A stretch of 64,000 nucleotides of DNA from Flagellimonas amoyensis (GTDB lineage Bacteria > Bacteroidota > Bacteroidia > Flavobacteriales > Flavobacteriaceae): assembly GCF_003058265.1 (NCBI RefSeq), contig NZ_QBUK01000005.1, positions 124,001 to 188,000 on the forward strand. The letters are read 5' to 3'. The stretch's first letter is position 1. Every line of letters starts with the position of its first letter. Under the pieces are notes generated by a model. It was not told the DNA's origin, ran no database searches, and was given only the letters and a program-made list of their open reading frames with translations. The position numbers and the translations under genes are program-made. This document shows positions 52,813 through 60,988 of this stretch, in pieces.

Positions 52813-53931
52813 ATGAGCAAGAAGTTTTATACCATTGTTTTGGCCTCGTCGGCACTATTGTTGGCCATGGGGTGTGGGGAGGGTGCCAAAAAAGCACCAA
52901 AGGAGAGTGCGGTGAGCCAAGTGGAGACCTTGAGCCTGCAAAAACAGAAATTGGATTCCGAGATCATACTGCCAGGAGAGTTATCGGGATTCAGGCAGGT
53001 GGATGTGCACGCCAAAGTGGACAGCTATGTGAAAACACTAAAAGTGGATATTGGAGATCAGGTAAGGACGGGCCAATTGTTGGTGGAACTTGATGCGCCG
53101 GAGATCATTGCACAATTGGCTGCGGCCAAGTCCCGGTTCCATTCGCAGGAAGCCAAATATTTGGCCAGCAACAGCAATTATGAGCGCATCCTGAAGACCA
53201 GCAAGGTGGAGGGGACCATCTCCCAAAACGATCTAGATCAGGCCTTGGCCAGAAAGAATGGGGACAATGCCGATCTGGAGGCGGCTAGGGCGGCTTATCA
53301 AGAGCTCCAATCCATGCGTGGCTATTTAACGATACATGCCCCTTTTGATGGTACAGTGGCTGCCCGGAACGTGAACATCGGCACCTTTGTGGGACAAAGG
53401 GAAGAGCCACTGCTGTCCATCATTGAGCAGAAAAAATTGCGTTTGGCCGTTTCCATTCCGGAGGCCTATACCGGATATTTGAACTTGGGCGATGAACTCA
53501 GTTTTAGGGTGAATTCGCTTCCCGGGGAAATCTTCACGGCAAAAATTTCCAGAATGTCGGGCGCATTGGACCTGCGTTTGCGTTCGGAGCGGGTGGAACT
53601 GGACATTGACAATGAAAATAAGCGCTTGTTGCCCGGAATGATCACCGAGATCATTTTGCCCATCAACAGTAGGAGCGACAATTTCATTGTGCCGATATCC
53701 AGCATCATGAACACCACAGAGGGCATCTATGTGATCAAGATCGATAAAGAGAACAGGGCTGTTTGGGTGCCGGTCAGTACAGGACTTTCCAACAGCAATT
53801 CCATAGAAATTTTTAGTAATGATCTGCAGGTGAACGATAATCTGGTCTCTGTGGCCGCCGAAGAGATACGAAACGGCTCCAAAACCAACCCAATACCTGT
53901 GAAACCCACGGGTCAATCGGCGGGATTTTAG
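52813..53931 (+). CDS. RND efflux periplasmic adaptor, lipoprotein (second system)
   Basis: About 372 residues from ATG 52813, four bases after the pump stop. Lipobox LLLAMGC. Adaptor order: lipoyl half (DIGDQVRTGQLLVELDAP), helical hairpin (~110-185), second lipoyl half (IHAPFDGTVAARNV), beta-barrel and membrane-proximal domains. It completes the tripartite pump. Confidence 0.92.
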   Translation: MSKKFYTIVLASSALLLAMGCGEGAKKAPKESAVSQVETLSLQKQKLDSEIILPGELSGFRQVDVHAKVDSYVKTLKVDIGDQVRTGQLLVELDAPEIIAQLAAAKSRFHSQEAKYLASNSNYERILKTSKVEGTISQNDLDQALARKNGDNADLEAARAAYQELQSMRGYLTIHAPFDGTVAARNVNIGTFVGQREEPLLSIIEQKKLRLAVSIPEAYTGYLNLGDELSFRVNSLPGEIFTAKISRMSGALDLRLRSERVELDIDNENKRLLPGMITEIILPINSRSDNFIVPISSIMNTTEGIYVIKIDKENRAVWVPVSTGLSNSNSIEIFSNDLQVNDNLVSVAAEEIRNGSKTNPIPVKPTGQSAGF

Positions 53932-53946
53932 AAATGGGTTGGCTTG

Positions 53947-54300
53947 CTATTCCCTTTTGACGATCATGTAATAATCGTTGTCCAGGGGCAAATACCCCAT
54001 GTCGTACACAAAATAGTAGGTGCTGCCCTTTTTGGTGGTGTATAGGTTGGTGATGAGTTCAAAATCGAAGCCCTTGTCCAGCAATCGCATTTTTGTGGTC
54101 TTGGCCTTTCCTTCCTTCAAGGCGAAACTGCCCAGGATACGGTAGTTCTTTCGGAGCTTGTTGTTGATGTTCCGCAGCAGGTTCTTGCTGTCCCGGTTCA
54201 GACGGTTGTTGTAGGCATTGCGACAGTGGTCGGAGCAGTACTTTTGGTCTATGCGGCCAAGCAGTTTTGTGCCACATTCCAAGCATTCTCTTTGGGTCAT
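53947..54300 (-). CDS. Small protein with N-terminal zinc-finger-like motif
   Basis: A 117-residue protein with two cysteine pairs near the start (CLEC and CSDHC), a treble-clef/zinc-ribbon type of site resembling DUF2116-like proteins. A basic helical stretch follows (NRLNRDSKNLLRNIN) and a strand-rich C-terminal half. Might bind nucleic acid; function unknown. It follows the pentapeptide gene closely on the same strand. Confidence 0.75.
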   Translation of the reverse strand: MTQRECLECGTKLLGRIDQKYCSDHCRNAYNNRLNRDSKNLLRNINNKLRKNYRILGSFALKEGKAKTTKMRLLDKGFDFELITNLYTTKKGSTYYFVYDMGYLPLDNDYYMIVKRE

Positions 54301-54309
54301 GGGATAAGA

Positions 54310-54882
54310 TTAGGTGACCACAATATCATACTTTTTCAGCAAACCGATCAATCCTTCTTTGCTGAACTTGCACTTTTTCAATGTGTTGATGGATGGGTCT
54401 ATGTCAAAACCAAGGGCAGATGAAAGGTCGGCCCCTTCCAGATTGGTGGTGTGGAACAGGGTATTTTCCATGGTGCAGCCGGGAAAAGTGGATCGGGAAA
54501 GGTCTGCGCCGGTGAAGTCCGTCTGGGTCAAGGTACAATCGATAAATGGGGTTTCCTTCAACGAAAGGTCGTTAAAAGAGGCCAGCGTGAGGTTGCAACC
54601 TTCAAACCGGACCGACATCAAAAAATCGTTGCAATCCTCAAAGCGGAGCCCTACCAATTTACACCCTTTAAAAAAGGTTTCCTTGAAAATGGTGTGCGTT
54701 ATGTTGGCATTGGTAAGGTCACATTCCTCAAAAGTACACTCCATGAAATTTTGGTTGTCCAAAAAGGCATCGGAAAAACGGCATCCCCTAAAAATGCAGT
54801 TTTCATATTCGCCCTTGGCAAGTGGAACGGTGCAGAAATCCTGTTTTTCAAACAGTTGATCAAAAATAAAAGGCTTATCCAT
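54310..54882 (-). CDS. Pentapeptide repeat protein
   Basis: A 190-residue protein composed of A(D/N)LXX-type pentapeptide repeats (NANITHTIFKETFF, TGADLSRSTF, NLEGADLSSAL), which fold as a right-handed quadrilateral beta-helix. Similar length to Qnr DNA-mimic proteins, but charge pattern and activity cannot be judged from sequence alone. It precedes the zinc-finger-like gene in the same direction, nine bases apart. Confidence 0.88.
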   Translation of the reverse strand: MDKPFIFDQLFEKQDFCTVPLAKGEYENCIFRGCRFSDAFLDNQNFMECTFEECDLTNANITHTIFKETFFKGCKLVGLRFEDCNDFLMSVRFEGCNLTLASFNDLSLKETPFIDCTLTQTDFTGADLSRSTFPGCTMENTLFHTTNLEGADLSSALGFDIDPSINTLKKCKFSKEGLIGLLKKYDIVVT

Positions 54883-54946
54883 GGAATCAGGAAATATGAT
54901 GTCCCAAGATAAGCCTTAATTGGAAAAATGTCCGTGCTGCGATAGC

Positions 54947-55438
54947 CTATTTCACCCTTTTGTAGGCAAAAAGGACCTCCTCGGCACTACCTTCCTCTTC
55001 AATGAGTACGGTCACGTTCATTTGGTCGGGACCTACCTTTTCCATGGTCAGTCCTTCAAAATACACCTTGTCCTTTTCAATTTTGACCAACCTGAAGTCA
55101 ACGGTTTGGTCCTTTTCTTCCCATCCACGTAGGTTGCCGTCAAAGTGCTTCAACTGTAGGATCAGGGTGTGGTCCAATTTCTGGATGTGACCGACCTCAT
55201 AAAAAGAGATTGCGTTGTCCTTCGCCAGTTTGAACACGAACATCATGGAGCCCCCAAGCGGGGGACTCCAGATTTCTTCTGCTGTACCACCAAAAGCCTC
55301 ACCTTTCCAATGACCTGCTATCCAATTCACTTCGTGTAAGGAGGCCGCAGGAGATGCCTGCCCTTTGGGGAGTTGCATGGTCTGCTGTGCGGAGACAAGG
55401 CCCACGCAGCAAAAAAAGAGGATCAATGTTGTTTTCAT
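54947..55438 (-). CDS. Exported DUF6265-like protein
   Basis: A 163-residue protein with a signal peptide (ending LVSAQ). The domain has WIAGHWKGEAFGG, EEIWSPPLGGSM, FYEVGHI and a strand-rich body, matching the DUF6265 family of lipocalin-like secreted proteins. Function unknown. Confidence 0.83.
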   Translation of the reverse strand: MKTTLILFFCCVGLVSAQQTMQLPKGQASPAASLHEVNWIAGHWKGEAFGGTAEEIWSPPLGGSMMFVFKLAKDNAISFYEVGHIQKLDHTLILQLKHFDGNLRGWEEKDQTVDFRLVKIEKDKVYFEGLTMEKVGPDQMNVTVLIEEEGSAEEVLFAYKRVK

Positions 55439-55470
55439 GTGTTAGGTTTTTGGGGTTTGGTAAATGAATG

Positions 55471-56169
55471 TTAATTGGTGAGGGCAAACTTGACGTTCAC
55501 CATGGTTTCCACCCGTATTTTTTCAAAATCGATGTCCAACGGTTGCGCTCCCATATCGGCGGAAACTGCTTTCATTTCCATCATTGGGGCTTGGTTGTAT
55601 CTGGGGTAGTAGGGTTGCGAGTTGTCCACAATGTGAAGGGCGGCACCCAACTTCTGTCCAAGCGGTTTGGTGAGGGCATCGGCCTTGAGCTTGGCCTTTT
55701 TGATGGCCCTGGTCTTCAGTTCCAGTTCCAGTTCGTCCATTTTGGAATATTCCGTTTTTTCCACATAGGCATTGGCAATGTCCAACTGCTCCAAAGCGAC
55801 CATCACCTCACCGGCCTGCTTTCCTGAATAGACGACAAGGGAATATTCCTTGCTCTTCAGCACTTCTTTTTCGCGGAGAAAGTATTTTTTGAAATTGCTG
55901 CTCATGTCCTTGATCACCAATTGTTCGTCCAAATCTATCCCAAGGGCCTTTAGGCGTTGTGCCATTTTGTTCTCCTGCTCTTCAACGGATACTTTTCCTT
56001 TGGAATCCTTTTCCTGGATGGTGATGTTGAGGTGGATCTTGTCCGGGGTCACCAAGGTGTCCACTTGGGCCGAAGTTTCCAGATAAGGGGTGTCCAAAAA
56101 GTTTTTGGATTGGGCAAAGATTGAAGTCGAAAGCAACAAAGTTGCCAAGGGTAAAATCATTTTTTTCAT
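55471..56169 (-). CDS. Exported SIMPL-domain protein
   Basis: A 232-residue protein from ATG 56169 with a signal peptide (SIFAQS). The rest is a SIMPL domain (DUF541, as in BP26/OMP28): an opening strand-helix repeat with PDKIHLNITIQEKD and a late ADMGAQPLDIDFEKIRV. Periplasmic; forms oligomers in known members. The in-frame extension up to 56268 is not used because the signal peptide starts at 56169. Confidence 0.87.
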   Translation of the reverse strand: MKKMILPLATLLLSTSIFAQSKNFLDTPYLETSAQVDTLVTPDKIHLNITIQEKDSKGKVSVEEQENKMAQRLKALGIDLDEQLVIKDMSSNFKKYFLREKEVLKSKEYSLVVYSGKQAGEVMVALEQLDIANAYVEKTEYSKMDELELELKTRAIKKAKLKADALTKPLGQKLGAALHIVDNSQPYYPRYNQAPMMEMKAVSADMGAQPLDIDFEKIRVETMVNVKFALTN

Positions 56170-56290
56170 AGTAGAGATTTTTTTGTTTAAAGGTATATAC
56201 TTCACCCCAATGAGCAAAACCTGTGCCGTTTTTAAGCCAAAATGATCGGAAATACATGGGCACTCCATTTATCTTGATTACATTGTGTGT

Positions 56291-57427
56291 ATGAAATTTG
56301 TTCTCGCACCCGATAAATACAAAGGCTCCTTGACGGGAAAGGAATTCTGCGATACGGTGGAAAAAGGTCTCAAAAAAGTGTTTCCCAAAGCTGAAGTGGT
56401 GAAAACGCCCTTGGCCGATGGGGGCGACGGTACCATTGAGGTGGTTGGGAACTATCTGGAAGCATCCTCTGTATCGGTACAGGTGAAGGATCCCCTGTTC
56501 AGGAACATGGAGGCCCGCTATCTACTTTCCGGGGATGGGCTCACAGCCTATATCGAAATGTCCGAAGCTTCCGGTTACAAATTGCTCAGAAAGAGAGAAA
56601 TGAACTGCATGCACACCACCTCTCTCGGTACAGGGGAACTCATTTTGGATGCGCTGGAGAAAGGCGCACGCAAAATTGTCCTGGGTATTGGGGGAAGCGC
56701 CACCAACGATGGGGGTATGGGCATGGCACAGGCATTGGGCCACACTTTTTTGGACAAGAACGGCAAGGTGTTGGAGCCAATGGGGAAGAATCTCGTCCAT
56801 GTGGATCAAATAATCAATAAAGATGTTCACCCAAAATTGTCACAGGCGGTTATCCAAGTGGCCTGCGATGTGAACAACCCCTTCCATGGCGAAAATGGTG
56901 CGGCCAAAGTATATGGTCCCCAAAAAGGGGCTTCCGCCGAAGAAATTGAGTTCTTGGATCAGGGGTTGGCCCATTTTTCGAAAGTACTTCACAGTGTTTT
57001 CGGGGTAGATGTGCAAACAATTCCGGGTGCTGGTGCGGCCGGTGGCGTGGGTGGCGGTGCCGTTGTCTTTCTGAATGCCAATTTGGTGTCGGGGGTGGAT
57101 CTGGTGATGCAGATGGCCAATTTTGAGGAAGTGTTGGCGGATGCGGATTGGGTGATCACCGGGGAAGGCCAATTGGATGGGCAAACGTTTTCCGGGAAAA
57201 CCATCAATGGGGTGATCCATGCCGCGCAGCAAAAGGGGATTCCCGTGGCCGCTTTTTGCGGATCGGTGAACCTTTCCATTGACGATATGCAACAAATGGG
57301 GCTGGCCTATGCGGTCTCTATCCTGAATGAAGTAGGAAATTTGGACGAAGCCAAAACCAAAAGTCGTCCCAATCTGGAATTGGCGAGCTACAACTTCGCC
57401 CATCTTTTGAAGATAAGCAAATTTTGA
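56291..57427 (+). CDS. Glycerate kinase (GlxK/GarK family)
   Basis: A 378-residue enzyme of the normal family length starting MKFVLAPDKYKGSLTG, with GDGGDGT-like (ADGGDGTIEV), GIGGSATNDGGMGMAQALG and GEGQLDGQTFSGK motifs. It phosphorylates D-glycerate (to 2-phosphoglycerate in this family) with ATP. Two in-frame codons (GTG, TGT) precede the ATG at 56291 and are not needed. Confidence 0.95.
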   Translation: MKFVLAPDKYKGSLTGKEFCDTVEKGLKKVFPKAEVVKTPLADGGDGTIEVVGNYLEASSVSVQVKDPLFRNMEARYLLSGDGLTAYIEMSEASGYKLLRKREMNCMHTTSLGTGELILDALEKGARKIVLGIGGSATNDGGMGMAQALGHTFLDKNGKVLEPMGKNLVHVDQIINKDVHPKLSQAVIQVACDVNNPFHGENGAAKVYGPQKGASAEEIEFLDQGLAHFSKVLHSVFGVDVQTIPGAGAAGGVGGGAVVFLNANLVSGVDLVMQMANFEEVLADADWVITGEGQLDGQTFSGKTINGVIHAAQQKGIPVAAFCGSVNLSIDDMQQMGLAYAVSILNEVGNLDEAKTKSRPNLELASYNFAHLLKISKF

Positions 57428-57439
57428 ACCTAGAAAGGG

Positions 57440-58042
57440 CTATTTTGAAGCGCCTTGCTTCATCTTGAATTCCAAGGAAGTCTTTACCGTTTTCCATTCA
57501 CTGTCCAAGATGGAAAAAACAACCGTATCCCTTAGATTTCCGTTTGTATCAACCTTGTGGTTTCTCAAGATTCCGTCCTGTTTGGCGCCCAAACGCAAAA
57601 TGGCATTTCGGGACGGGTGGTTGTGGAAGTGGGTCCGAAATTCCACGGCAATGCACTTTAAGGTCTCAAAGGCATGTTTCAGCAATAAATATTTGCATTC
57701 CGTGTTGAGTCCGGTGCGCTGTACACGTTTGGCATACCAGGTGTGACCGATTTCCAGCCGTTTGTTTGCGGCATCCACATTCATGTACCGAGTGGTCCCC
57801 ACCACGGCATTGGTCCTTTTGTCCACGATGGTAAAGGGGAGCGATTTGCCTGCCCCCAATTCCAACAAGGCGGTGTTAATGAAGGCATCCGTGGTGGCAG
57901 GGGTGGGGACAGAGGTGTACCACAGTTCCCAAAGGTTGCCATCGGATGCTGCAAATGCAAGGTCCACTTTATGGGATTTTTCCAAAGGAACGAGCTTCAC
58001 CAGCGCTCCTTCCAGCACAACGGGTTGTAACCAAGACTCCAT
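57440..58042 (-). CDS. GNAT family N-acetyltransferase (RimJ/RimL type)
   Basis: A 200-residue acetyltransferase: VKLVPLEKSH start, FTIVDKRTNAVVGTTRYMNV, EIGHTWYAKRVQRTGLNTE around the acetyl-CoA site, and AVEFRTHFHNHPSRNAILRLGA. This is the pattern of RimJ/RimL-type enzymes that acetylate protein N-termini or small molecules. Substrate unknown. Confidence 0.9.
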   Translation of the reverse strand: MESWLQPVVLEGALVKLVPLEKSHKVDLAFAASDGNLWELWYTSVPTPATTDAFINTALLELGAGKSLPFTIVDKRTNAVVGTTRYMNVDAANKRLEIGHTWYAKRVQRTGLNTECKYLLLKHAFETLKCIAVEFRTHFHNHPSRNAILRLGAKQDGILRNHKVDTNGNLRDTVVFSILDSEWKTVKTSLEFKMKQGASK

Positions 58043-58093
58043 AGGTTGGATTTTTGCCCAAATATAGGCGTTAATCGGGCCATAATGGCAAAC

Positions 58094-58120
58094 AAAAAGG
58101 CCGGGAGTTTATCCCCGACC
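58094..58120 (-). terminator. Rho-independent terminator on the minus strand
   Basis: Read on the minus strand: an 8-bp G/C-rich stem with two G-U pairs (58112-58120 with 58099-58107), loop TAAA, then five T residues. It ends the gene at 58152-58628. Confidence 0.65.
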
Positions 58121-58151
58121 CTCTTGTCAATCAAAAAAACAAAATTAGAAA

Positions 58152-58628
58152 TCACCCGATTTCCTTGAATTCCTCCACAGTGAAGAAGTCTTGGTCCTTG
58201 TTGTCAATAAAGTAAATGCCTTCCTTGACAAAGTATTTCATGGTACGGTCTTTCACCTTTACGGCAAATCCCTTATCGGTGGCCACCACGGAAAAATCGT
58301 CCGTGACCGACCTTCTGTATTTCAGCACCATGTAGTGCTCGTATTCCTTGTCGTTGTTGGAATCCACTGCGATGAGTTTGGTCACCAGCGCAGGTTTGGA
58401 ATCGCGGTCACGACTTTCTGCTTTTTGGTCGCTTTTGTCGAAGGCCATGGGGTAGTTTCTGTGCTCCATGACCTTGATGTTATAGGCCTTTTTCACCCCG
58501 TTTTCCTCCACGGAGAAGGTTTTGTGGATCGTGGCGTTCATCAGCCCTGGGTTAGTGCTTTGGCCATAACTGCTGAAGCCGGCCAGCAAAAGCATTGGTA
58601 TGTATAAAAGTGTTGTGAGTGTTTTCAT
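58152..58628 (-). CDS. Exported protein of unknown function
   Basis: A 158-residue protein with a signal peptide (ending FSSYGQ). The soluble part starts with NATIHKTFSVEENGVKKAYN and is strand-rich with a KYFVKEGIYFIDNK segment. No family recognised. Confidence 0.8.
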   Translation of the reverse strand: MKTLTTLLYIPMLLLAGFSSYGQSTNPGLMNATIHKTFSVEENGVKKAYNIKVMEHRNYPMAFDKSDQKAESRDRDSKPALVTKLIAVDSNNDKEYEHYMVLKYRRSVTDDFSVVATDKGFAVKVKDRTMKYFVKEGIYFIDNKDQDFFTVEEFKEIG

Positions 58629-58677
58629 GGGTATGTTTTTTTTATAGTTTTCGAATCTTTTTTGGGATGTTCGTTGC

Positions 58678-59172
58678 CTATTTCAGGTATGAGGTGAACA
58701 TCCAGTTCCTCTTTTCCAGATGGGTGAGAAAATCGGTAAGGATCTGTTCCGTTACCACATCGCCACTGTCCAAGGCGGCATTTACGCCATCCAGCATGTT
58801 GTTGTGCAAGATTTCATAGTCCTTGAGCAGTTCCCTTACCATTTCAATGGCGGTCAGCTCCTTGGTGGGTTCTTTGATCTGGGAAAGCTCCATGGTCTTT
58901 TTCAGGGTGAACTTGGTCTTTACTCCAAATGCGCGGATACGCTCGGCCACGATGTCTATGTTTTCCTTGGTGGTGTTATATTCGTTTTCGAACTCCTCGT
59001 GCAGTTCAAAAAATTCCGGCCCCTCAATGTTCCAGTGAAAGTTTCTCAACTTGTTGTAGAACACTTGGTAGTTGGCCAAAAGAGTGTTCAACGTCACCAC
59101 GATCTCAGCGGTTTCCAGATAGGTGAATCCTAATTTTTTGAAAGTCTTGTTTTTACTGCTTACAGTTTCCAT
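58678..59172 (-). CDS. Dps/ferritin-like DNA-binding or iron-storage protein
   Basis: A 164-residue four-helix bundle of the Dps family. Ferroxidase-site residues are all visible: H46 (FHWN), H58 (LHEEFE), E62, D73 and E77 (DIVAER). It would form a dodecamer that oxidises Fe(II) with peroxide and shields DNA. A short lysine-containing tail at the N-terminus could bind DNA. Confidence 0.93.
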   Translation of the reverse strand: METVSSKNKTFKKLGFTYLETAEIVVTLNTLLANYQVFYNKLRNFHWNIEGPEFFELHEEFENEYNTTKENIDIVAERIRAFGVKTKFTLKKTMELSQIKEPTKELTAIEMVRELLKDYEILHNNMLDGVNAALDSGDVVTEQILTDFLTHLEKRNWMFTSYLK

Positions 59173-59558
59173 TTTGTTTTAATTTTTGATTTGACATTAA
59201 TAGTAATTGTGTCCGTGTTGAACCCAAGTGTCACATCGAGCGCAGTCGAGATGTTTTTGTCAGTCTTTCGACTGCGCTCAAGAGGACAAAAACAGGATTT
59301 AAAAGAATTGTTGACCCAAACATGAATTTGACATTTTGTGGTACGCAACAAAGTGTGGGAGATGACATCAACCTAAATATGCGTTTGCTTGGGAGATGGG
59401 AAAAAGAGTTTCCCATAAGGGTTTTTGGGTCAGTGTACTGACCTAGAACACAAATTTCTTGAAGTGGTTTCTTGTGCAACCCATACTAACAATATAGAGA
59501 TATTTGTCAGAAAATCAAGTATTTAACAGGATTTAACATTTCTCGGAAAATGTCCAGA
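59173..59558 (+). other. Intergenic region with one REP-like inverted repeat
   Basis: About 390 bp without a convincing gene. It contains the inverted repeat described at 59238-59279 and otherwise AT-rich unstructured sequence. Confidence 0.5.
59238..59279 (+). repeat. REP-like inverted repeat
   Basis: GAGCGCAGTCGA (59238-59249) and its exact complement TCGACTGCGCTC (59268-59279), 18 bases apart. GC-rich compared with the surroundings. Hairpins of this sequence type are common in Flavobacteriaceae intergenic spaces, from my general recollection. Confidence 0.6.
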
Positions 59559-59867
59559 TCAAGCGTTTTCCGCATTCTGGACAATGAACCCCTTGCAGAG
59601 GGACAGGTACATATCCGCCGAGATATCGGTCACATATTCCTTATCGGCACTGAAGACTTTTTGGGGCTCCCGGTTCATGGAGTCGTGCTCTTGGATATAG
59701 ATGACGTCCAGTTTGTCGTACATCCGCTTTCCGAGACTGAACCTTTTTACCACAGTATATTTATTGATGCTGCGAATGGGCATACGGTTGTTGTTTGGGT
59801 CACTTTGTAGGACACCAAAAAAAGGGGAGGGGTCACATTCTGGGCACCTCTTCTTACTTCCAATCAT
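59559..59867 (-). CDS. Small protein of unknown function with one CxxC
   Basis: A 102-residue soluble protein. It starts MIGSKKRCPEC, then has a basic middle and a mixed alpha/beta C-terminus (EHDSMNREPQKVF, YVTDISADMYLSL). The shorter start at residue 29 is possible. No family recognised; it may be real because its composition is ordinary and no other gene overlaps it. Confidence 0.5.
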   Translation of the reverse strand: MIGSKKRCPECDPSPFFGVLQSDPNNNRMPIRSINKYTVVKRFSLGKRMYDKLDVIYIQEHDSMNREPQKVFSADKEYVTDISADMYLSLCKGFIVQNAENA

Positions 59868-59908
59868 TTACATCCGTTTACAAACGAAAGCAAACAATTC
59901 AATACCGA

Positions 59909-59936
59909 TTGGCCCATCTCCCTGTCCCTAAGTTTG
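59909..59936 (+). promoter_or_regulatory. Promoter of the ssb gene
   Basis: -33 TTG at 59909-59911 and a perfect -7 box TAAGTTTG at 59929-59936, with 17 bases between them. The ATG is at 59995. Confidence 0.6.
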
Positions 59937-59994
59937 CCTCGTCGGACAATGAAGTTCGATGGTATTGACTGTTTAACGCTTAAATCACATCAAA

Positions 59995-60327
59995 ATGAAT
60001 TCACTGAAAAACAAAGTACAGTTGATTGGACACTTGGGCAGCGACCCGGAAATCATCACCCTGGAGAATGGGGGCAAATTGGCCAAGTTTTCACTGGCCA
60101 CCAACGAGACCTATAAAAATGCGGAGGGCGAAAAGGTGACGGACACCCAATGGCACAATATCGTGGCCTGGGGCAAAATGGCAGAGATTGCCGAAAATTA
60201 CCTTGCCAAGGGCAAGGAGATTATGGTAGAAGGCAAGCTCATGTCCCGCTCCTATGAAACCAAGGAAGGGGAGAAGAGGTACATCACCGAGATCAAGTGC
60301 AACGAGCTCTTGATGTTGGGGAAATAA
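59995..60327 (+). CDS. ssb: Single-stranded DNA-binding protein, short form
   Basis: A 110-residue SSB: VQLIGHLGSDPEI start, KFSLATNETYKN, WHNIVAWGKMAEIAENYLAKG and the OB-fold end. It lacks the flexible linker and acidic C-terminal tip that recruits partner proteins in the housekeeping SSB (usually 150 residues or more), so this is likely a second, short paralog. Followed at once by an intrinsic terminator. Confidence 0.92.
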   Translation: MNSLKNKVQLIGHLGSDPEIITLENGGKLAKFSLATNETYKNAEGEKVTDTQWHNIVAWGKMAEIAENYLAKGKEIMVEGKLMSRSYETKEGEKRYITEIKCNELLMLGK

Positions 60328-60348
60328 TACCTGCCACAATCAATAACG

Positions 60349-60373
60349 AAGGGGCATTTTTGCCCCTTTTTTT
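60349..60373 (+). terminator. Rho-independent terminator after ssb
   Basis: An 8-bp stem (AAGGGGCA 60349-60356 with TGCCCCTT 60361-60368), loop TTTT, and a run of seven T residues (60367-60373). Confidence 0.9.
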
Positions 60374-60473
60374 ATGGACCCAATTAGGGTAAATCCATTT
60401 TTGGTTGTTATAGAACTGAATGCCCACTTATCCCGTATATAAGATAAGGACACGGATTAAAACTTTTTACGCT

Positions 60474-60917
60474 ATGAAACACATCGAATTTTTTATAATG
60501 ATTTTGGCCCTGACATTTTCCACCGCAATGGCCGCCCAAGAAAATGGAACGCCGGAAACGGAACAGGATAGGGATTCCTACTATGAGCAACGGGCCAAGG
60601 AAGACGCCGAATACGAACAGGGATTGGCGATGCGCAATGAGGAGGATGAAAAGGATTTTTGGAAAGACCAGGACAAATACGAGAAAGACCTCAGAAAGCG
60701 AGACAAAAAAGCCTACAAGGCCTATATGAAAGGAAAAAGGGACGCTTATGCAGAACACGCTGCCCATTGTGACAGCCAATGCCACCACAGTGGTCACTAC
60801 CACCGTCAGGCCCAAATATACTATACCTATCACGAGTACCACTACCCCCGAAGGAGCACTGTTGTGCAGACCGGGGTCAGAGTGGCCACCCCAAGAGTTG
60901 GACTTAGTATTTTCTAA
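60474..60917 (+). CDS. Exported charged protein of unknown function
   Basis: A 147-residue protein from ATG 60474 with a signal peptide (ending TAMAAQ). The mature part is very rich in Glu, Asp, Lys and Tyr in a coiled-coil-like stretch (~25-95), then has a His/Tyr-rich C-terminus (HYHRQAQIYYTYHEYHY). The His cluster could bind metal. Ends in a shared terminator. Confidence 0.75.
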   Translation: MKHIEFFIMILALTFSTAMAAQENGTPETEQDRDSYYEQRAKEDAEYEQGLAMRNEEDEKDFWKDQDKYEKDLRKRDKKAYKAYMKGKRDAYAEHAAHCDSQCHHSGHYHRQAQIYYTYHEYHYPRRSTVVQTGVRVATPRVGLSIF

Positions 60918-60942
60918 GGTTGAATTAGTTGGTTAATAAAAG

Positions 60943-60970
60943 AAACGCCCCAATTTATTGGGGCGTTTTT
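60943..60970 (+). terminator. Bidirectional terminator between convergent genes
   Basis: An 11-bp stem (60943-60953 with 60958-60968, core CGCCCCAA/TTGGGGCG), loop TTTA, T run on the plus side and TTTCTTTT on the minus side, so it serves both 60474-60917 and 60989-62542. Confidence 0.85.
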
Positions 60971-60988
60971 TGTTATTGGGGTTGGGTT

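Noticed and set aside
53326..53916. 196-codon minus-strand frame
   Set aside because: Antisense to the RND adaptor gene.
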